A stretch of 41,788 nt of DNA from Acinetobacter proteolyticus (GCF_000367945.1 NZ_KB849179.1:542689-584476), one strand, 5' to 3'; shown: positions 24,405 to 33,421, counted from the first letter of the stretch. The notes: a model not told the origin generated them from the sequence alone. Numbers and translations: made by a program.

Positions 24405-26075
24405 TTAAAACTGATTGGCATCCGCCATTTTCCACATACGATAGTAGAAATTCTCATCATCGTTTAAATCGCTGTGCAGCAATTCATTTTCTTTTAAGAA
24501 GAAATGGATCTGTGCATAATTTTTGATTTCACGGTCATTCATACGCTGCGCCAAATGATGCGCTTTAATGTCGGATGGATGATGTAAACCTGCAGCTGCA
24601 ATCATTTCAGATAAGGCATGGAGCGTGTTTTTATGGAAGTTAAACACACGTTCAGCCTTACTTGGCACATCAATCGCTTTTTGGCGATCTTTATCCTGCG
24701 TCGCAACACCAACAGGGCATTGGTTGGTATGACAGCTTTGGGCTTGGATACAACCTACTGCAAACATAAAGCCACGTGCGGAATTGACCCAATCCGCACC
24801 TAAGGCAAAGGTGCTGGCAATATCAAAGGCGCTGATCATTTTACCGCTGGCACCAATTTTAACTTGACTGCGAAGACCTGCACCCACCAGTGTATTGTGT
24901 ACAAAGCGTAAACCTTCTCTGAGTGGCGTACCAATATAGTCACTAAACTCGATTGGCGCTGCACCAGTTCCGCCTTCGGAACCATCAACCACCACAAAGT
25001 CAGGCACAATTTTGGTTTCGAGCATGGCTTTGACAATGCTCATAAATTGCCATGGTTGGCCAATACATAGTTTAAAGCCAACAGGTTTACCGCCTGAAAG
25101 CTCTCTGAGTTTTTGGATGAAATGCATCATTTCAATTGGGGTGTTAAAACTTGGGTGCTTAGAAGGGGAAACACAGTCATGGTCTCTGGAAATACCACGA
25201 ATACGAGCAATTTCTTCAGTGATTTTATGCTTGGGTAAAATACCGCCGTGACCTGGTTTCGCGCCTTGGGAAAGCTTGACCTCAATCATTTTAATATTCG
25301 GATTTTTGGCTTGCTGTGCAAACTTGTCTGGATCAAATAAGCCTTCAGCGGTACGGCAACCAAAATAGCCACTGGCAATTTGCCAGACAATATCGCCACC
25401 ATGCTCTAAATGGTAGGGACTTAGACTACCTTCACCTGTATCGTGGTAGAAGTTGCCTAAATGTGCACCCTTGTTCAATGCACGGATTGCGTTGGCACTC
25501 AGGCTACCAAAACTCATGGCAGAGATATTCATGATCGATGCACTATAGGGCTGGCTACATTGCGCATTACCAATTAGGACGCGGAAAGATTCTGGGTTCG
25601 CAGGTGGGCAAGGCGCAATTGAATGCACAATAAAGCGATAGTTTGGATCATAGACATCAATGATTGAACCAAAGGGCTTATCTGCATTTTCATTTTTTGC
25701 ACGTTGATAAACAAGGCTACGCTGCATACGTGAAAAAGGCAGGGCATCTTGATCTGATTCTATGAAATATTGACGAATTTCAGGGCGAACATCTTCAAAC
25801 AGAAAACGAAAATGTCCCAAAATTGGATAGTTTCTTAAAATGGCATGTTTCTTTTGCAGTAAATCGCGTAAACCAACAACGCTGAGTAATCCAGTGACTA
25901 ACCAAAGACCGTTTAAAAGCGTATCGGATATAAAATAATAAATGGTATGTGGGGTATAGGTAAATTTAAACCAAGTAATGGTTAAAGCAGTAAAAATACA
26001 AAGAAACCAAACAGAATGTCTTGAAAAGAAAGTGTTAAGTAATTTATGTCTTATAGCTTGCGCTGGACTAGCCAT
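24405..26075 (-). CDS. Membrane-anchored FMN-binding glutamate synthase family protein
   Basis: 556 residues from ATG 26075 (MASPAQAIRH). An upstream in-frame TTG at 26138 has no ribosome site. Two membrane segments near the N-terminus (about residues 22-40 and 48-72) are followed by a domain like the FMN/3Fe-4S part of GltB: SIMNISAMSFGSLSANAIRALN, GEGSLSPYHLEHGGDIVWQI, VKLSQGAKPGHGGILP, VVVDGSEGGTGAAP and CIQAQSCHTNQCPVG, the three-cysteine iron-sulphur motif. The amidotransferase domain of true GltB is absent. The stand-alone family is widespread in Proteobacteria, with uncertain reaction. It is transcribed divergently from the IclR gene. Confidence 0.88.
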   Translation of the reverse strand: MASPAQAIRHKLLNTFFSRHSVWFLCIFTALTITWFKFTYTPHTIYYFISDTLLNGLWLVTGLLSVVGLRDLLQKKHAILRNYPILGHFRFLFEDVRPEIRQYFIESDQDALPFSRMQRSLVYQRAKNENADKPFGSIIDVYDPNYRFIVHSIAPCPPANPESFRVLIGNAQCSQPYSASIMNISAMSFGSLSANAIRALNKGAHLGNFYHDTGEGSLSPYHLEHGGDIVWQIASGYFGCRTAEGLFDPDKFAQQAKNPNIKMIEVKLSQGAKPGHGGILPKHKITEEIARIRGISRDHDCVSPSKHPSFNTPIEMMHFIQKLRELSGGKPVGFKLCIGQPWQFMSIVKAMLETKIVPDFVVVDGSEGGTGAAPIEFSDYIGTPLREGLRFVHNTLVGAGLRSQVKIGASGKMISAFDIASTFALGADWVNSARGFMFAVGCIQAQSCHTNQCPVGVATQDKDRQKAIDVPSKAERVFNFHKNTLHALSEMIAAAGLHHPSDIKAHHLAQRMNDREIKNYAQIHFFLKENELLHSDLNDDENFYYRMWKMADANQF

Positions 26076-26172
26076 CGGCAGGAGATTCCCATAATGAAGC
26101 AACTGACAAACGATGCCAAGAAGCTCACACAAGCTCAAGTAATGAATTGTTAGATATGAGAATTATTCTCTT

Positions 26173-26186
26173 ATAAGCCAGCTTAT
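26173..26186. promoter_or_regulatory. Inverted repeat in the divergent glutamate-synthase-like/iclR region
   Basis: ATAAGC-CA-GCTTAT is a perfect 6+2+6 palindrome. It lies between two divergent genes and is a possible regulator site, but short AT-rich palindromes are common by chance. Confidence 0.3.
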
Positions 26187-26199
26187 TTGATTCTTTATT

Positions 26200-26214
26200 G
26201 GAAAGTAACTTTCC
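26200..26214. promoter_or_regulatory. Possible IclR-type operator upstream of the IclR gene
   Basis: GGAAAG-TAA-CTTTCC is a perfect 6+3+6 palindrome. Its GGAAA…TTTCC half-sites resemble the E. coli IclR box (TGGAAATNATTTCCA), although the spacing is two bases wider. It could be an autoregulatory site. Confidence 0.4.
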
Positions 26215-26266
26215 TGTTTATAGCGGAAGAATGACTTGAATCCATGTTCCTAACACGATTACTATC

Positions 26267-26296
26267 TTGAATATTGGTAACTTTCATAAATATAGA
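26267..26296 (+). promoter_or_regulatory. Candidate promoter for the IclR-family regulator
   Basis: TTGAAT (26267-26272), an 18-base spacer and TATAGA (26291-26296) lie about 50 bases ahead of the start codon. Both hexamers are imperfect; it is a weak candidate. Confidence 0.35.
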
Positions 26297-26347
26297 TGTA
26301 CTGTATTCGAAAAGAAATTGGCTACATGCAGGTTTTAGGACTTAAAA

Positions 26348-27097
26348 ATGAATAAAAAAGGTTCATCCATTACTCGAGTTTTAGACATTATTGAGGCAAT
26401 TTCAACTGCAAAACATCCACCATCACCTTTAGACCTTTCAGTAGAGTTGGATATCCCAAAGCCAAGTATCCATCGTTTATTGCAAACTTTAGAACAAGAA
26501 AAGTTTGTGAAGACGGATATGTATGGTGGTTATATTTTAGGTGATCGCACCTATAAGTTGCTGATGAATGCTTGGGAGCAGGAACCTCGAAAGATGGAAC
26601 GCTTGGCAATCCTGCAAAAATTATCTGATCAGATTAATGAAACCTGTGGTATTGCGATACTCAGTGATAATCAAATGCTCTACACCGACAGGGTTCAGGC
26701 GAATTGGCCGCTACAGGTGTATTTACCAGTGGGTGCGACTGTGCCTTTGTGGTGTACTTCGAGTGGAAAACTGTTTTTAAGTTTTCAGCCTGTGCATCGC
26801 AGGAAAAATATATTAGAACATCTCCCGATTGTACAACTCACCAAAAATACCATTACCGATCCAGGTTTACTTGAGGAAAATCTGGAGCAAATTTTTTTGA
26901 ATCAACTTGGAACTGATAATGAAGAGTTTATTTCGGGAATGGTGGCTTGTTCAGTCCCGATTCATAGAGCAGGTACCATTGTAGCCTGTCTTTATGTACA
27001 TGCACCCACAATAAGAAAGTCTCTTGAAGATCTCGTGTCATATGAGCCTTTGTTACGTCAGGCGGCAAATGATTTAAATAAATTGATTGATGTGTAA
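26348..27097 (+). CDS. IclR-family transcriptional regulator
   Basis: A 249-residue protein of normal IclR length. The N-terminal winged helix-turn-helix (about 7-70) includes SITRVLDIIEAIS, LDIPKPSIHRLLQTLEQE and GGYILGDRTYKL. The C-terminal effector domain has MLYTDRVQANWPLQVYLPVGATVPLWCTSSGKLFL and ISGMVACSVPIHRAGTIVACLYV. IclR proteins bind small carboxylic acids and repress or activate nearby catabolic operons. It faces the mmsA operon and shares its terminator, so it most probably controls that operon. AGGA at 26337-26340 is the ribosome site. Confidence 0.92.
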   Translation: MNKKGSSITRVLDIIEAISTAKHPPSPLDLSVELDIPKPSIHRLLQTLEQEKFVKTDMYGGYILGDRTYKLLMNAWEQEPRKMERLAILQKLSDQINETCGIAILSDNQMLYTDRVQANWPLQVYLPVGATVPLWCTSSGKLFLSFQPVHRRKNILEHLPIVQLTKNTITDPGLLEENLEQIFLNQLGTDNEEFISGMVACSVPIHRAGTIVACLYVHAPTIRKSLEDLVSYEPLLRQAANDLNKLIDV

Positions 27098-27126
27098 AAA
27101 GAGTGAGCAGAATGCTCACTCTTTTT
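27096..27126. terminator. Bidirectional intrinsic terminator between iclR-type gene and mmsA
   Basis: AAAAAGAGTGAGCA and TGCTCACTCTTTTT are a perfect 14-base inverted repeat around a GAA loop. It has A-runs and T-runs on opposite sides, so it can terminate both the regulator gene and the convergent mmsA operon. Confidence 0.92.
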
Positions 27127-27140
27127 AGTGGGTAACTAAA

Positions 27141-28637
27141 TCAGTTGAGTGTGGGCATTGAAAATTGCGCGCCTTCACGGACATTGGTACTTGGCCAGCG
27201 TTGAGTAATGGTTTTACGACGGGTATAGAAACGAGCACCATCTGGCCCGTAGGCATGTAAATCACCAAACAGTGAACGCTTCCAACCACCGAAACTATGA
27301 TACGCCACAGGGACTGGAAGTGGGATATTGATGCCGACCATTCCCACTTTAATGTTATCGCTAAAATAGCGTGCGGCTTCACCATCACGGGTATAAATAC
27401 AGGTGCCGTTTCCATATTCATGACTGTCGATCAGATCCATGGCTTCTTGCATGGTTTTTACACGAATGACTTGCAGTACGGGACCAAAGATTTCTTCTTT
27501 ATAGCTGGTCATATTCGGTGTTACTTGATCAATCAGCGTCGCACCAACATAAAAACCATTTTCATAGCCTTCAGGCGCCGCATTTCGACCATCGACAATC
27601 ACGCTGGCACCTTGTTGTTCTGCACTATCAATATAGTGAATCACTTTCGCTTTATGTTGCGCCGTAATCACTGGACCAAAATCATTGTCTTTATTGGAGT
27701 ATGGGCCATATTTGAGCAAATCGATTTCTTTGGATAATTTTGCAATCATTTGATCTGCAATGTCATCACCCACAGCGACTGCGACAGAAAGGGCCATGCA
27801 GCGTTCGCCCGATGAACCAAATGCTGCACCTAATAAAGAGCTGACCACATTATTTAAATCCGCATCGGGCATGACAATGGCATGGTTTTTTGCGCCTCCT
27901 AGTGCCTGACAGCGTTTACCTGCCGCAGTCGCAGTTTGATAGATATATTCTGCAATGGGTGTGGAACCGACAAAACTAACTGCTTGCACACGAGGGTCAT
28001 GTAGTAGGGTATCGACTGCTTCTTTATCTCCATTCACTACATTCAATACACCATCAGGCAGTCCTGCTTCTTTGAGCAGTTGAGCGATAAATAAAGTGGA
28101 GGATGGATCACGCTCGGAAGGTTTAAGCACGAATGTATTTCCACACACAATGGCCATTGGGAACATCCAAAGCGGGACCATAACTGGAAAGTTAAACGGA
28201 GTAATTCCTGCAACAACCCCTAAAGGTTGAAACTCACTCCATGAGTCGATTGCAGGTCCAACATTCTTACTAAATTCACCTTTTAAAAATTCGGGGGCAC
28301 TACAGGCATACTCAACATTCTCAATGCCACGTTGTAATTCTCCTGCGGCATCATGTCCAATTTTGCCATGCTCTTCACCAATCAGCTGGCAGATTTTTTC
28401 CGCATTGTTTTCCAGCAATTCCTTAAATTTAAACATGACGCGAGCCCGTTTGATGACTGGAGTATTACGCCATTCTGGGAAAGCTGCTTCTGCCGCTGCA
28501 ATCGCTTCCTCCACGGTTGCTTTACTGGCAAGTGCGACTTCTTTTGTTTGTATGCCTAATGACGGGTTATAGACGGCTTGCGTACGTGTATGTGCTGTAT
28601 TGATTGCACCCTGAATAAAATGTCCAATGAGTTCCAT
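27141..28637 (-). CDS. mmsA: CoA-acylating methylmalonate-semialdehyde dehydrogenase
   Basis: 498 residues, normal for MmsA. TPFNFPVMVPLWMFP, FVLKPSERDPSS, SFVGSTPIAEYIYQ, LGGAKNHAIVMPDAD and the active-site GSSGERCMALSVAV (catalytic Cys codon at 27798-27800) are all present. The lack of the general-base Glu in the ALGGAKNH segment marks the CoA-acylating branch. It converts methylmalonate or malonate semialdehyde with CoA and NAD+ to propionyl- or acetyl-CoA, releasing CO2. It is the last gene of the permease-alcohol dehydrogenase-mmsA operon, 37 bases after the dehydrogenase gene, and probably completes breakdown of a 3-hydroxyacid. No ribosome anomaly is seen. Confidence 0.92.
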   Translation of the reverse strand: MELIGHFIQGAINTAHTRTQAVYNPSLGIQTKEVALASKATVEEAIAAAEAAFPEWRNTPVIKRARVMFKFKELLENNAEKICQLIGEEHGKIGHDAAGELQRGIENVEYACSAPEFLKGEFSKNVGPAIDSWSEFQPLGVVAGITPFNFPVMVPLWMFPMAIVCGNTFVLKPSERDPSSTLFIAQLLKEAGLPDGVLNVVNGDKEAVDTLLHDPRVQAVSFVGSTPIAEYIYQTATAAGKRCQALGGAKNHAIVMPDADLNNVVSSLLGAAFGSSGERCMALSVAVAVGDDIADQMIAKLSKEIDLLKYGPYSNKDNDFGPVITAQHKAKVIHYIDSAEQQGASVIVDGRNAAPEGYENGFYVGATLIDQVTPNMTSYKEEIFGPVLQVIRVKTMQEAMDLIDSHEYGNGTCIYTRDGEAARYFSDNIKVGMVGINIPLPVPVAYHSFGGWKRSLFGDLHAYGPDGARFYTRRKTITQRWPSTNVREGAQFSMPTLN

Positions 28638-28673
28638 GTGAATTTATCCTCTGTTATAAAAAATGAAAGATTT

Positions 28674-29837
28674 TTATGCTGACCAAAGTTGTTGATACAA
28701 GCTGACCATTTGCTCAAGCGTCGGCACGATAGGGTTATTGGATGGTGAGCCCGAGGCCAGTGCTTGCTCAGCCATGGTCTGAACGACCTCATCAAAATAT
28801 GGTTTATCGACCCCGAACTCAGCCAATGTGGGGACTTTCAAATCTTGATTAATCGCGATTAAGGTTTTTATGAGCTTTTGATTGGCGACCTCAATCGCAT
28901 CATCTGCATGTGCACAACCGATTGCCTTGGCACAGTCGGCATAGCGTTCTGGAGCTGCCTGAATAGAAAACTCTGTAATGAGGGGAAGTAACATTGCATT
29001 AGATAAGCCATGCGGAACATGAAAGAAAGCACCAATGGGTCGGCTCATACCATGTACCAATGCAACTGAGGCGTTTGAAAAAGCGATACCTGCCAAAGTT
29101 GAACCGAGCATCATTTTTTCACGTGCTCGCTCATTGTTGGGCTGGTGATAAACGATCTGTAAATTTGGGCCAATCAGTTTCATCGCTGCAAGCGCTTGCG
29201 CATCACTATATGGACTGGCTTTCTTACTGACATACGCTTCAATGGCATGGGTAAGCGCATCAATACCTGTATCTGCAGTGGTCCGTGGCGGCAGCGAAAT
29301 GGTAAGTTCGTAGTCGATAATTGCCGCGATTGGCAGAAAACCAAGCCCAGCACACAGCATTTTCTCACTGGTTTTGTCATTGGTAATAATGGTAAAACGC
29401 GTGCATTCGGAGCCTGTTCCTGCGGTGGTTGGAATGGCAATGATGGGCAGACCTAGCTCATTGACTTGTCTAGGGAATTTATAATCAGAGATGTCACCGC
29501 CGTGTTTGCTCAAGATACTGATCGCTTTGGCGCTATCGATTGGGCTGCCACCACCAATCGCAATAATCGCATCATACTGCTGCGCCTGAATATATTTCAC
29601 ACCTGCTTCTATGGAGCTAGAGGTCGGCTCTGGAATGGTTCCATCAAAATAGTCACTGTCTATATGTGCTGCTTTTAACAGGTCTTGAATTTGCTTGATA
29701 TAGCCAAGTGAAACCATCATTTTATCGGTAATAATGAGTGGCTTGCTTGTGCCTAAGCTTTCTAGAATCATTGGAAGCTTAGCTCTCGCATTTTTTCCAA
29801 TTTCCATAATCCTTGGAAGGTGTGTTGAAAATGACAT
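28674..29837 (-). CDS. Iron-containing alcohol dehydrogenase of a hydroxyacid catabolic operon
   Basis: A 387-residue group III alcohol dehydrogenase. NAD-binding AIGGGSPIDSAKAIS, TTAGTGSECTRFTII, and metal ligands in DTGIDALTHAIEAYVS and HGMSRPIGAFFHVPHGLSNA follow the family order. It lies between a permease and mmsA. From context it likely oxidises the imported hydroxyacid (for example 3-hydroxypropionate or 3-hydroxyisobutyrate) to a semialdehyde that MmsA consumes. Context alone supports this substrate; the classic enzyme for it, MmsB-type dehydrogenase, is of another family and is absent here. AGAATTAAAA precedes the ATG, a weak ribosome site. Confidence 0.9.
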   Translation of the reverse strand: MSFSTHLPRIMEIGKNARAKLPMILESLGTSKPLIITDKMMVSLGYIKQIQDLLKAAHIDSDYFDGTIPEPTSSSIEAGVKYIQAQQYDAIIAIGGGSPIDSAKAISILSKHGGDISDYKFPRQVNELGLPIIAIPTTAGTGSECTRFTIITNDKTSEKMLCAGLGFLPIAAIIDYELTISLPPRTTADTGIDALTHAIEAYVSKKASPYSDAQALAAMKLIGPNLQIVYHQPNNERAREKMMLGSTLAGIAFSNASVALVHGMSRPIGAFFHVPHGLSNAMLLPLITEFSIQAAPERYADCAKAIGCAHADDAIEVANQKLIKTLIAINQDLKVPTLAEFGVDKPYFDEVVQTMAEQALASGSPSNNPIVPTLEQMVSLYQQLWSA

Positions 29838-29874
29838 TTTTAATTCTCCGTATTAACGTCAAAATTGATTGTTT

Positions 29875-31266
29875 TTAAAATGAACCGAATATTGTTCCCA
29901 GTGTGATCACACCACTCAGCGCGATCAGTGGAATGATGACGGCGACAATGAACATGTCGTAATAAGATTGTTTATGGGTTAAACCACACAAGGTAATAAT
30001 GGTAATCACAGCACCATTGTGGGGAAGTGAATCCAGTGCACCGGAAGCCATGGAGGCAACTCGATGCATCAGTTCCAATGAAATGCCATGTTGGAAGGCC
30101 AAATTCTTATAGGTTTCTCCCATGGTATTCAGTGCAATACTTAAACCACCTGAAGCAGAACCCGTGATACCTGCTAATACATTGATCACGATTGCTTCTG
30201 AAATAAGTGGGTTGTTGGGTGCAATGCTGACAAGAAAGTCTCGTAAGATAATAAAGCCCGCCAAAGACGCAATCACTGAACCATAGCCGACTTCTGAGGC
30301 GGTATTAAAAATAGGTAGAAAGGATGAGGAAACACCTTGTTGAATTGAGTTTTTGATATCAACAATAGACTTCCAGTTGAGAACAATGATGCTTAAACAA
30401 GCCAGAACCAAGGCGCATATAATTGCCCATAATCCAATCACTGAATTAAGTGAGGTATTCCCAAATTGATCCGTTGCTAAATAGGCGGTATCCAGTGAAG
30501 GTAAGATCAGTTTAGTGAGGACTAAGTTGCTCACAATCACGATGAAAATTGGAATAAACGCGACCATAAGACTTGGCTTGGCACTCGTTGGATTTTGCTC
30601 AAGATGACTTTCGAGATGGTTGCCATATCCTTCGAGACTTAAATCCGCTTTTTTAACTTGCCGATTGAGCCACCACATGCCTGTGATCAAAATAAAGATG
30701 GATGCTAAAACGCCTAAACCAGGTGCAGCATAGAGATCAGTATCAAAAAAAGGCATTGGGATTGCATTCTGAATTGCGGGTGTGCCTGGTAATGCGGTCA
30801 TGGTAAAGGTGAGTGCACCTAGCATAATCGCTGCGGGGATCAGGCGTTTAGGAATGCCAAGTTCTTTAAATAATGCCGAAGCAATCGGAAAAACTGCAAA
30901 ACCGACAACAAAAAGTGAAACACCTCCATAGGTTAAAATTGCACAAGACAGCACGATCGAAAGCATCGCTCTATGATGACCAAGCTTTTCAACAAAGAAA
31001 TTGGCAATGGTTTGTGCAGAGCCAGAATCTTCCATTAATTTTCCAAATACTGCACCTAGTAAAAATAGAGGGAAGTATTTGATGATATAACCGCCTAAAC
31101 CTGTCATAAACACTTGGGAATAAAACCCAAGTAGTTGGTCGCTGAGACCGCTCCATGCGACAGCAAATAATGCCAGTAAGGGCGCAAGTACGATTACGCT
31201 AAATCCTTTATATGCTAAATACATCAACAATATTAAGGACAAGACTATTCCAATTAGTCCTACCAT
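29875..31266 (-). CDS. GntP-family permease
   Basis: 463 residues from ATG 31266, which has AGGTG six bases upstream; an in-frame GTG nine bases earlier overlaps that site. It is strongly hydrophobic with about 12 membrane segments. Family-like segments include KYFPLFLLGAVFGKLMEDSGSAQTIA, LTYGGVSLFVVGFAVFPIA, ALTFTMTALPGTPAIQNAIP and the C-terminal GALDSLPHNGAVITII. GntP proteins import gluconate or hydroxyacids such as 3-hydroxybutyrate with protons. It is the first gene of the operon that continues with the dehydrogenase and mmsA genes, so it probably imports their substrate. Confidence 0.87.
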   Translation of the reverse strand: MVGLIGIVLSLILLMYLAYKGFSVIVLAPLLALFAVAWSGLSDQLLGFYSQVFMTGLGGYIIKYFPLFLLGAVFGKLMEDSGSAQTIANFFVEKLGHHRAMLSIVLSCAILTYGGVSLFVVGFAVFPIASALFKELGIPKRLIPAAIMLGALTFTMTALPGTPAIQNAIPMPFFDTDLYAAPGLGVLASIFILITGMWWLNRQVKKADLSLEGYGNHLESHLEQNPTSAKPSLMVAFIPIFIVIVSNLVLTKLILPSLDTAYLATDQFGNTSLNSVIGLWAIICALVLACLSIIVLNWKSIVDIKNSIQQGVSSSFLPIFNTASEVGYGSVIASLAGFIILRDFLVSIAPNNPLISEAIVINVLAGITGSASGGLSIALNTMGETYKNLAFQHGISLELMHRVASMASGALDSLPHNGAVITIITLCGLTHKQSYYDMFIVAVIIPLIALSGVITLGTIFGSF

Positions 31267-31294
31267 TTTATACACCTGTTTTTGTAGTTTTGTA

Positions 31295-31317
31295 TAATGA
31301 TACGAAACGTATCATTA
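31295..31317. promoter_or_regulatory. Perfect palindromic operator candidate at the start of the mmsA operon
   Basis: TAATGATACG-AAA-CGTATCATTA is a perfect 10+3+10 inverted repeat. It lies a few bases downstream of the -10 element of the operon promoter, over the expected transcription start, where a bound repressor would block RNA polymerase. The IclR-type gene of the same unit is the obvious candidate regulator. Confidence 0.75.
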
Positions 31318-31321
31318 TTAA

Positions 31322-31350
31322 TGTATATAATTTAATCGAGTTGAAGTCAA
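31322..31350 (-). promoter_or_regulatory. Sigma70 promoter of the permease-dehydrogenase-mmsA operon
   Basis: On the minus strand TTGACT (31350-31345), a 17-base spacer and TATACA (31327-31322) are close to consensus. Transcription would begin near 31315, inside the palindrome at 31295-31317, about 50 bases before the permease ATG. Confidence 0.65.
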
Positions 31351-31690
31351 GTATCGAAAGGAGAGCGAACTTGAAAGATGGCTCATGCTGTTTTGTATTT
31401 GAAATTTTGATGCTATTGGGGAGGTCTTGGGTTCTAGAAGTAAAAATTATTTTTGAATAAAGGAGTGTAAATCTTTAATGAAAAGATAATTTTTGAATGA
31501 GTCTCAATATCTAATCAAGCTAGCATTTCAGCAAAACGGAGTAAAACTTTCTAACAAGTACTTATTGTTAAATTGATCACTCAAATGATAAAAAAAGAGA
31601 TAAAAATCATTTTTTTATTTACAGTGCTTAACCAATTGGTAATAATCCAATTAAAATTTTTTACTATTTGTTTAATGTGAATCTAAAAAA
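31351..31690. other. Intergenic region before the two-partner secretion genes
   Basis: This AT-rich stretch has no convincing gene. A short plus-strand ORF crossing it (31212-31460) overlaps the permease and promoter and has no recognisable features. ACCAATTGGT at 31631-31640 is a 10-base perfect palindrome. TTGTTA (31565-31570) with GATAAA (31587-31592) is a poor promoter candidate for the tpsB gene. No strong ribosome site is seen before ATG 31691. Confidence 0.5.
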
Positions 31691-33421
31691 ATGAAAAAAA
31701 ACCAAATATTCATTATGTTAAGTTTACTTGGAACATCAATTTATGCTGCTGAACCACCAACGAGTGCAGCCATACAGCCCGATGCTACGCAGCGCCAGCA
31801 ACAACGCGATGACGCTTTACAGAAACAAATACAGCCTGAACCATCCGTTCAAACTGGTTTGGAAAAGCAATTACAACACAAACCACAACTTCAGTTTTTG
31901 AAGTCGCACAGTGAAGAAGTTTGTTTTGAAATCAAAAAATTTGTAATGATCGGCGAAGATGCTCGTCAGTTTACTTTTGCCATGCGCCCAGTGACACAGG
32001 GCCAATATAATTTGATTGGACGCTGTATCGGGGTACAGGGGCTCAATCAGGCCCTCGATCTGATCCAGAACGATTTGATCAGCCACGGTTATGTCACGAC
32101 ACGAATGTTGTTGCCCCAACAGAATATTGCTTCAGGTACGATCCAGCTTAAAGTGGTTGCAGGTAAGGTCGATCAAATTCAATTTGTTGAAGGCACTTCA
32201 AAACGTGCACATAAATTTAATGCATTACCGATTAAATCGGGCGGTATTCTGAATGTCCGTGATATTGAACAAGGTCTGGAAAATTTTAAACGAGTGCCAA
32301 CCGTTGAAGCTGATTTTAAAATTAAGCCTTCAGAGCAGCGTACTGAACCTGGTTATAGTGATTTAGAACTCGCTTGGCAACAATCCAAACCCTATCGTTT
32401 GCATTTGGGTATTGATGATGCAGGATCGGACTCAACGGGTAAATATCAAGGCACGGCAACCTTGTCCTTAGATAATCTATTGACTGCAAATGACCTGTTT
32501 TATGGCAGTTATAATCACGACTTAGGTGGTGGTGACTCTGGTAAACGAGGTACAGATGGCTTCTACCTCAGTTATAGCATTCCCTATCAATACTGGTTAT
32601 TGAATACCAGTTATAGCCAATCCAATTATAACCAGACGGTTGCTGGTGCGAACCAAAGTTATAACTATAGCGGTAAAAGTAAGTTAATTGGCGCTGATCT
32701 ATCCCGTGTGTTGTACCGAGATGCCAAACGGAAGACTTCTGCGAGTGTTGGTGGTTGGTATCGTGAGTCGCAGAACTTTATCAATGATGTTGAAGTGGAA
32801 GTGCAGCGTCGAAAAACCGCAGGCTGGAAAGCCAGCTTAGATCATAGTGAATATTTAGCCAATGCCACGCTGACAGGTAATGTCACTTATAAACGAGGTA
32901 CGGGTGCATTTAGTGCGATGCGTGCACCAGAAGAACAATTTAACGAAGCATATACCCGTGTCGGTATTTTACAGGCCAATGCCAGTTTGCAAGTGCCATT
33001 TCAAGTCGGCCAGCAGAACTTACAATATTTGGCTGAGTGGCGCATGCAACACAGCAGCAAAGCACTGACACCGCAAGACCGCTTCTCGATTGGTAACCGT
33101 TACACAGTACGTGGTTTTGATGGTGAACAAACCCTGATGGCTGATAATGGCTTTTTGGTTCGCAATGAACTGAGCGGCTCAATTGCGAAACTTCCAATGC
33201 AGTGGTACAGCGGCATTGATTATGGTGAAGTGAGTGGAACCACTGCGTATCAACCCAACCCATTGGTTGGCACTAGTTTGTTAGGTGTAGTTGTGGGCTT
33301 GCGTGGACAGGTGTTTAAGTCAGTCAGCTACGACGCTTTTGTCGGTGCGCCGTTGAAAAAACCAGAATATTTTAAAACCGATGATTTTACGACAGGTTTC
33401 AGTGTGAACTGGATGTACTAG
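31691..33421 (+). CDS. TpsB-type outer-membrane transporter (ShlB/FhaC/CdiB family)
   Basis: 576 residues with a clear signal peptide, MKKNQIFIMLSLLGTSIYA, before AEPP. A Gln/Pro-rich stretch (about 25-65) corresponds to the N-terminal plug helix and linker. Then come two POTRA domains (about 70-220; VCFEIKKFVMIGED…, KLKVVAGKVDQIQFVEG…) and a 16-strand beta-barrel (about 230-576). The barrel includes NRYTVRGFDGEQTL, the VRGY/F motif on the loop that plugs the pore, and a terminal aromatic residue (MY) typical of outer-membrane proteins. It exports and surface-exposes the large exoprotein encoded 58 bases downstream, as in CDI systems where cdiB precedes cdiA. Confidence 0.92.
   Translation: MKKNQIFIMLSLLGTSIYAAEPPTSAAIQPDATQRQQQRDDALQKQIQPEPSVQTGLEKQLQHKPQLQFLKSHSEEVCFEIKKFVMIGEDARQFTFAMRPVTQGQYNLIGRCIGVQGLNQALDLIQNDLISHGYVTTRMLLPQQNIASGTIQLKVVAGKVDQIQFVEGTSKRAHKFNALPIKSGGILNVRDIEQGLENFKRVPTVEADFKIKPSEQRTEPGYSDLELAWQQSKPYRLHLGIDDAGSDSTGKYQGTATLSLDNLLTANDLFYGSYNHDLGGGDSGKRGTDGFYLSYSIPYQYWLLNTSYSQSNYNQTVAGANQSYNYSGKSKLIGADLSRVLYRDAKRKTSASVGGWYRESQNFINDVEVEVQRRKTAGWKASLDHSEYLANATLTGNVTYKRGTGAFSAMRAPEEQFNEAYTRVGILQANASLQVPFQVGQQNLQYLAEWRMQHSSKALTPQDRFSIGNRYTVRGFDGEQTLMADNGFLVRNELSGSIAKLPMQWYSGIDYGEVSGTTAYQPNPLVGTSLLGVVVGLRGQVFKSVSYDAFVGAPLKKPEYFKTDDFTTGFSVNWMY

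Noticed and set aside
27297..27737. 146-codon plus-strand ORF
   Set aside because: It lies wholly inside the well-supported minus-strand mmsA gene and has no domain features.
31212..31460. 82-codon plus-strand ORF between the permease and tpsB regions
   Set aside because: It overlaps the permease 5' end, its promoter and the palindrome, has no ribosome site or recognisable motif, and lies in AT-rich sequence.
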